A stretch of 12,954 nucleotides of DNA, from positions 1-12,954 of the forward strand of contig JAUWVE010000024.1 of NCBI GenBank assembly GCA_030617565.1, in the 5' to 3' direction. The notes below the pieces were generated by a model. The model saw only the letters and a program-made list of their open reading frames with translations. It did not search any database and was not told the DNA's origin. This document shows, piece after piece, positions 12,509-12,954 of the stretch (position 1 is its first letter; each line of letters begins with the position of its first letter). Origin of the DNA: Gammaproteobacteria bacterium. Lineage in GTDB: Bacteria > Pseudomonadota > Gammaproteobacteria > BMS3Bbin11. A program made the translations under genes and the position numbers.

Positions 12509-12954
12509 AGCAGGGATTCTTTATCACCGGAACAGATACTGGTGTGGGAAAAACGCTGGTATCTGCCGCATTGATCCATTCCTTGTGTGATACAGGATTG
12601 CGAGTATCCGGGATGAAGCCAGTTGCCAGCGGCTGCATCGAGACCGGGCACGGACTTAGAAATGAAGATGCAGATCAGCTTCTTAAGGCAGCAAATGTAT
12701 CGGCTGACTATGATCTGATATGCCCCTATCGTTTTTTACCACCGATAGCCCCGCATATTGCTGCGCGGCAGGCAGGTATTGTCATTAGCACAGATTATAT
12801 AGTGGAGTGTTATCAACGCCTGGAATCTTCATGTGATGCGGTGGTAGTGGAAGGTGCAGGTGGCTGGCGGGTGCCACTTGATGATGAAAAGAGCATGTCT
12901 GACCTTGCCAGAGAGCTTGGCTTACCAGTAGTTATAGTTGTTGGTGTGCGGCTC
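12505..12954 (+). CDS. bioD: dethiobiotin synthetase (partial, 3' end beyond window)
   Basis: The first 150 codons are present and open to the window edge. BioD uses ATP and CO2 to close the ureido ring of DAPA, making dethiobiotin. The P-loop is G9-T-D-T-G-V-G-K-T17, the substrate lysine is K38 in KPVASG, and E116-G-A-G-G120 is the second nucleotide/Mg region. The last residues (VVIVVGVRL) lead into the expected GC-I/L-NH motif. The ATG overlaps the bioC stop by ATGA. About 70-80 residues are missing, judging from the usual length near 225. The gene is last in the bioBFHCD order; what follows is unknown. Confidence 0.95.
   Translation, partial: MKQGFFITGTDTGVGKTLVSAALIHSLCDTGLRVSGMKPVASGCIETGHGLRNEDADQLLKAANVSADYDLICPYRFLPPIAPHIAARQAGIVISTDYIVECYQRLESSCDAVVVEGAGGWRVPLDDEKSMSDLARELGLPVVIVVGVRL

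Noticed and set aside
1..12954. Defence system, prophage, secondary-metabolite cluster, tRNA or rRNA gene
   Set aside because: No gene or RNA of these kinds could be recognised; all long frames are accounted for by housekeeping genes.

Overview
The window looks like a chromosomal stretch of a gammaproteobacterium. The evidence is a bioB-bioF-bioH-bioC-bioD biotin operon of Pseudomonas-like order preceded by a BirA-type operator, a GcvR-like double-ACT protein, the rpsU-yqeY pair normally found beside dnaG, and folB/folK near tsaD. I cannot name the species. The genes are housekeeping and intact. What is unusual is the intergenic DNA, which carries many short inverted and tandem repeats.

Layout. 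1-288: no gene; holds a 267-bp inverted-repeat element whose right end reaches into yqeY. 289-982 (minus): rpsU then yqeY, with dnaG expected just off the left edge. 983-1478: no gene; holds the rpsU promoter and a 165-bp MITE-like element nested between inverted heptamer arrays. 1479-3094 (plus): double-ACT regulator and tsaD. 3204-4039 (plus): folB and folK, overlapping by 4 nt. 4201-4446 (plus): small uncharacterised protein with its own consensus promoter. 4447-4866: no gene; holds a second copy of the left-edge element family and a palindromic repeat. 4867-5610 (minus): PTR1-like pteridine reductase. 5669-7656 (plus): MidA/NDUFAF7-like methyltransferase and uppP, sharing one base (TAATG). 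7657-7876: no gene; a large inverted repeat between convergent genes. 7877-8575 (minus): comF. 8670-12954 (plus): bioB, then bioF-bioH-bioC-bioD linked by ATGA overlaps; bioD runs off the right edge.

How the genes work together. BioC methylates the malonyl thioester that primes pimelate synthesis and BioH removes the methyl group from pimeloyl-ACP ester. BioF makes KAPA, BioA (not in this window) makes DAPA, BioD makes dethiobiotin and BioB inserts sulfur. A near-perfect BirA operator (8565-8597) contains the bioB -35 box in its right half and covers the comF start codon in its left half, so biotin status should repress the bio operon and may also affect comF. FolB and FolK supply the pterin half of folate, and the nearby pteridine reductase fits the same cofactor theme.

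I found no new enzyme system, defence island or CRISPR array. The most unusual signal is the repeat landscape. Short-period (7- or 9-bp) tandem arrays stand as inverted arms in several gaps, one of them ending 2 nt before the bioF start codon and leaving that gene with no visible ribosome-binding site. Element ends also appear to supply the yqeY and tsaD stop codons and the ribosome-binding site of the pteridine reductase gene.
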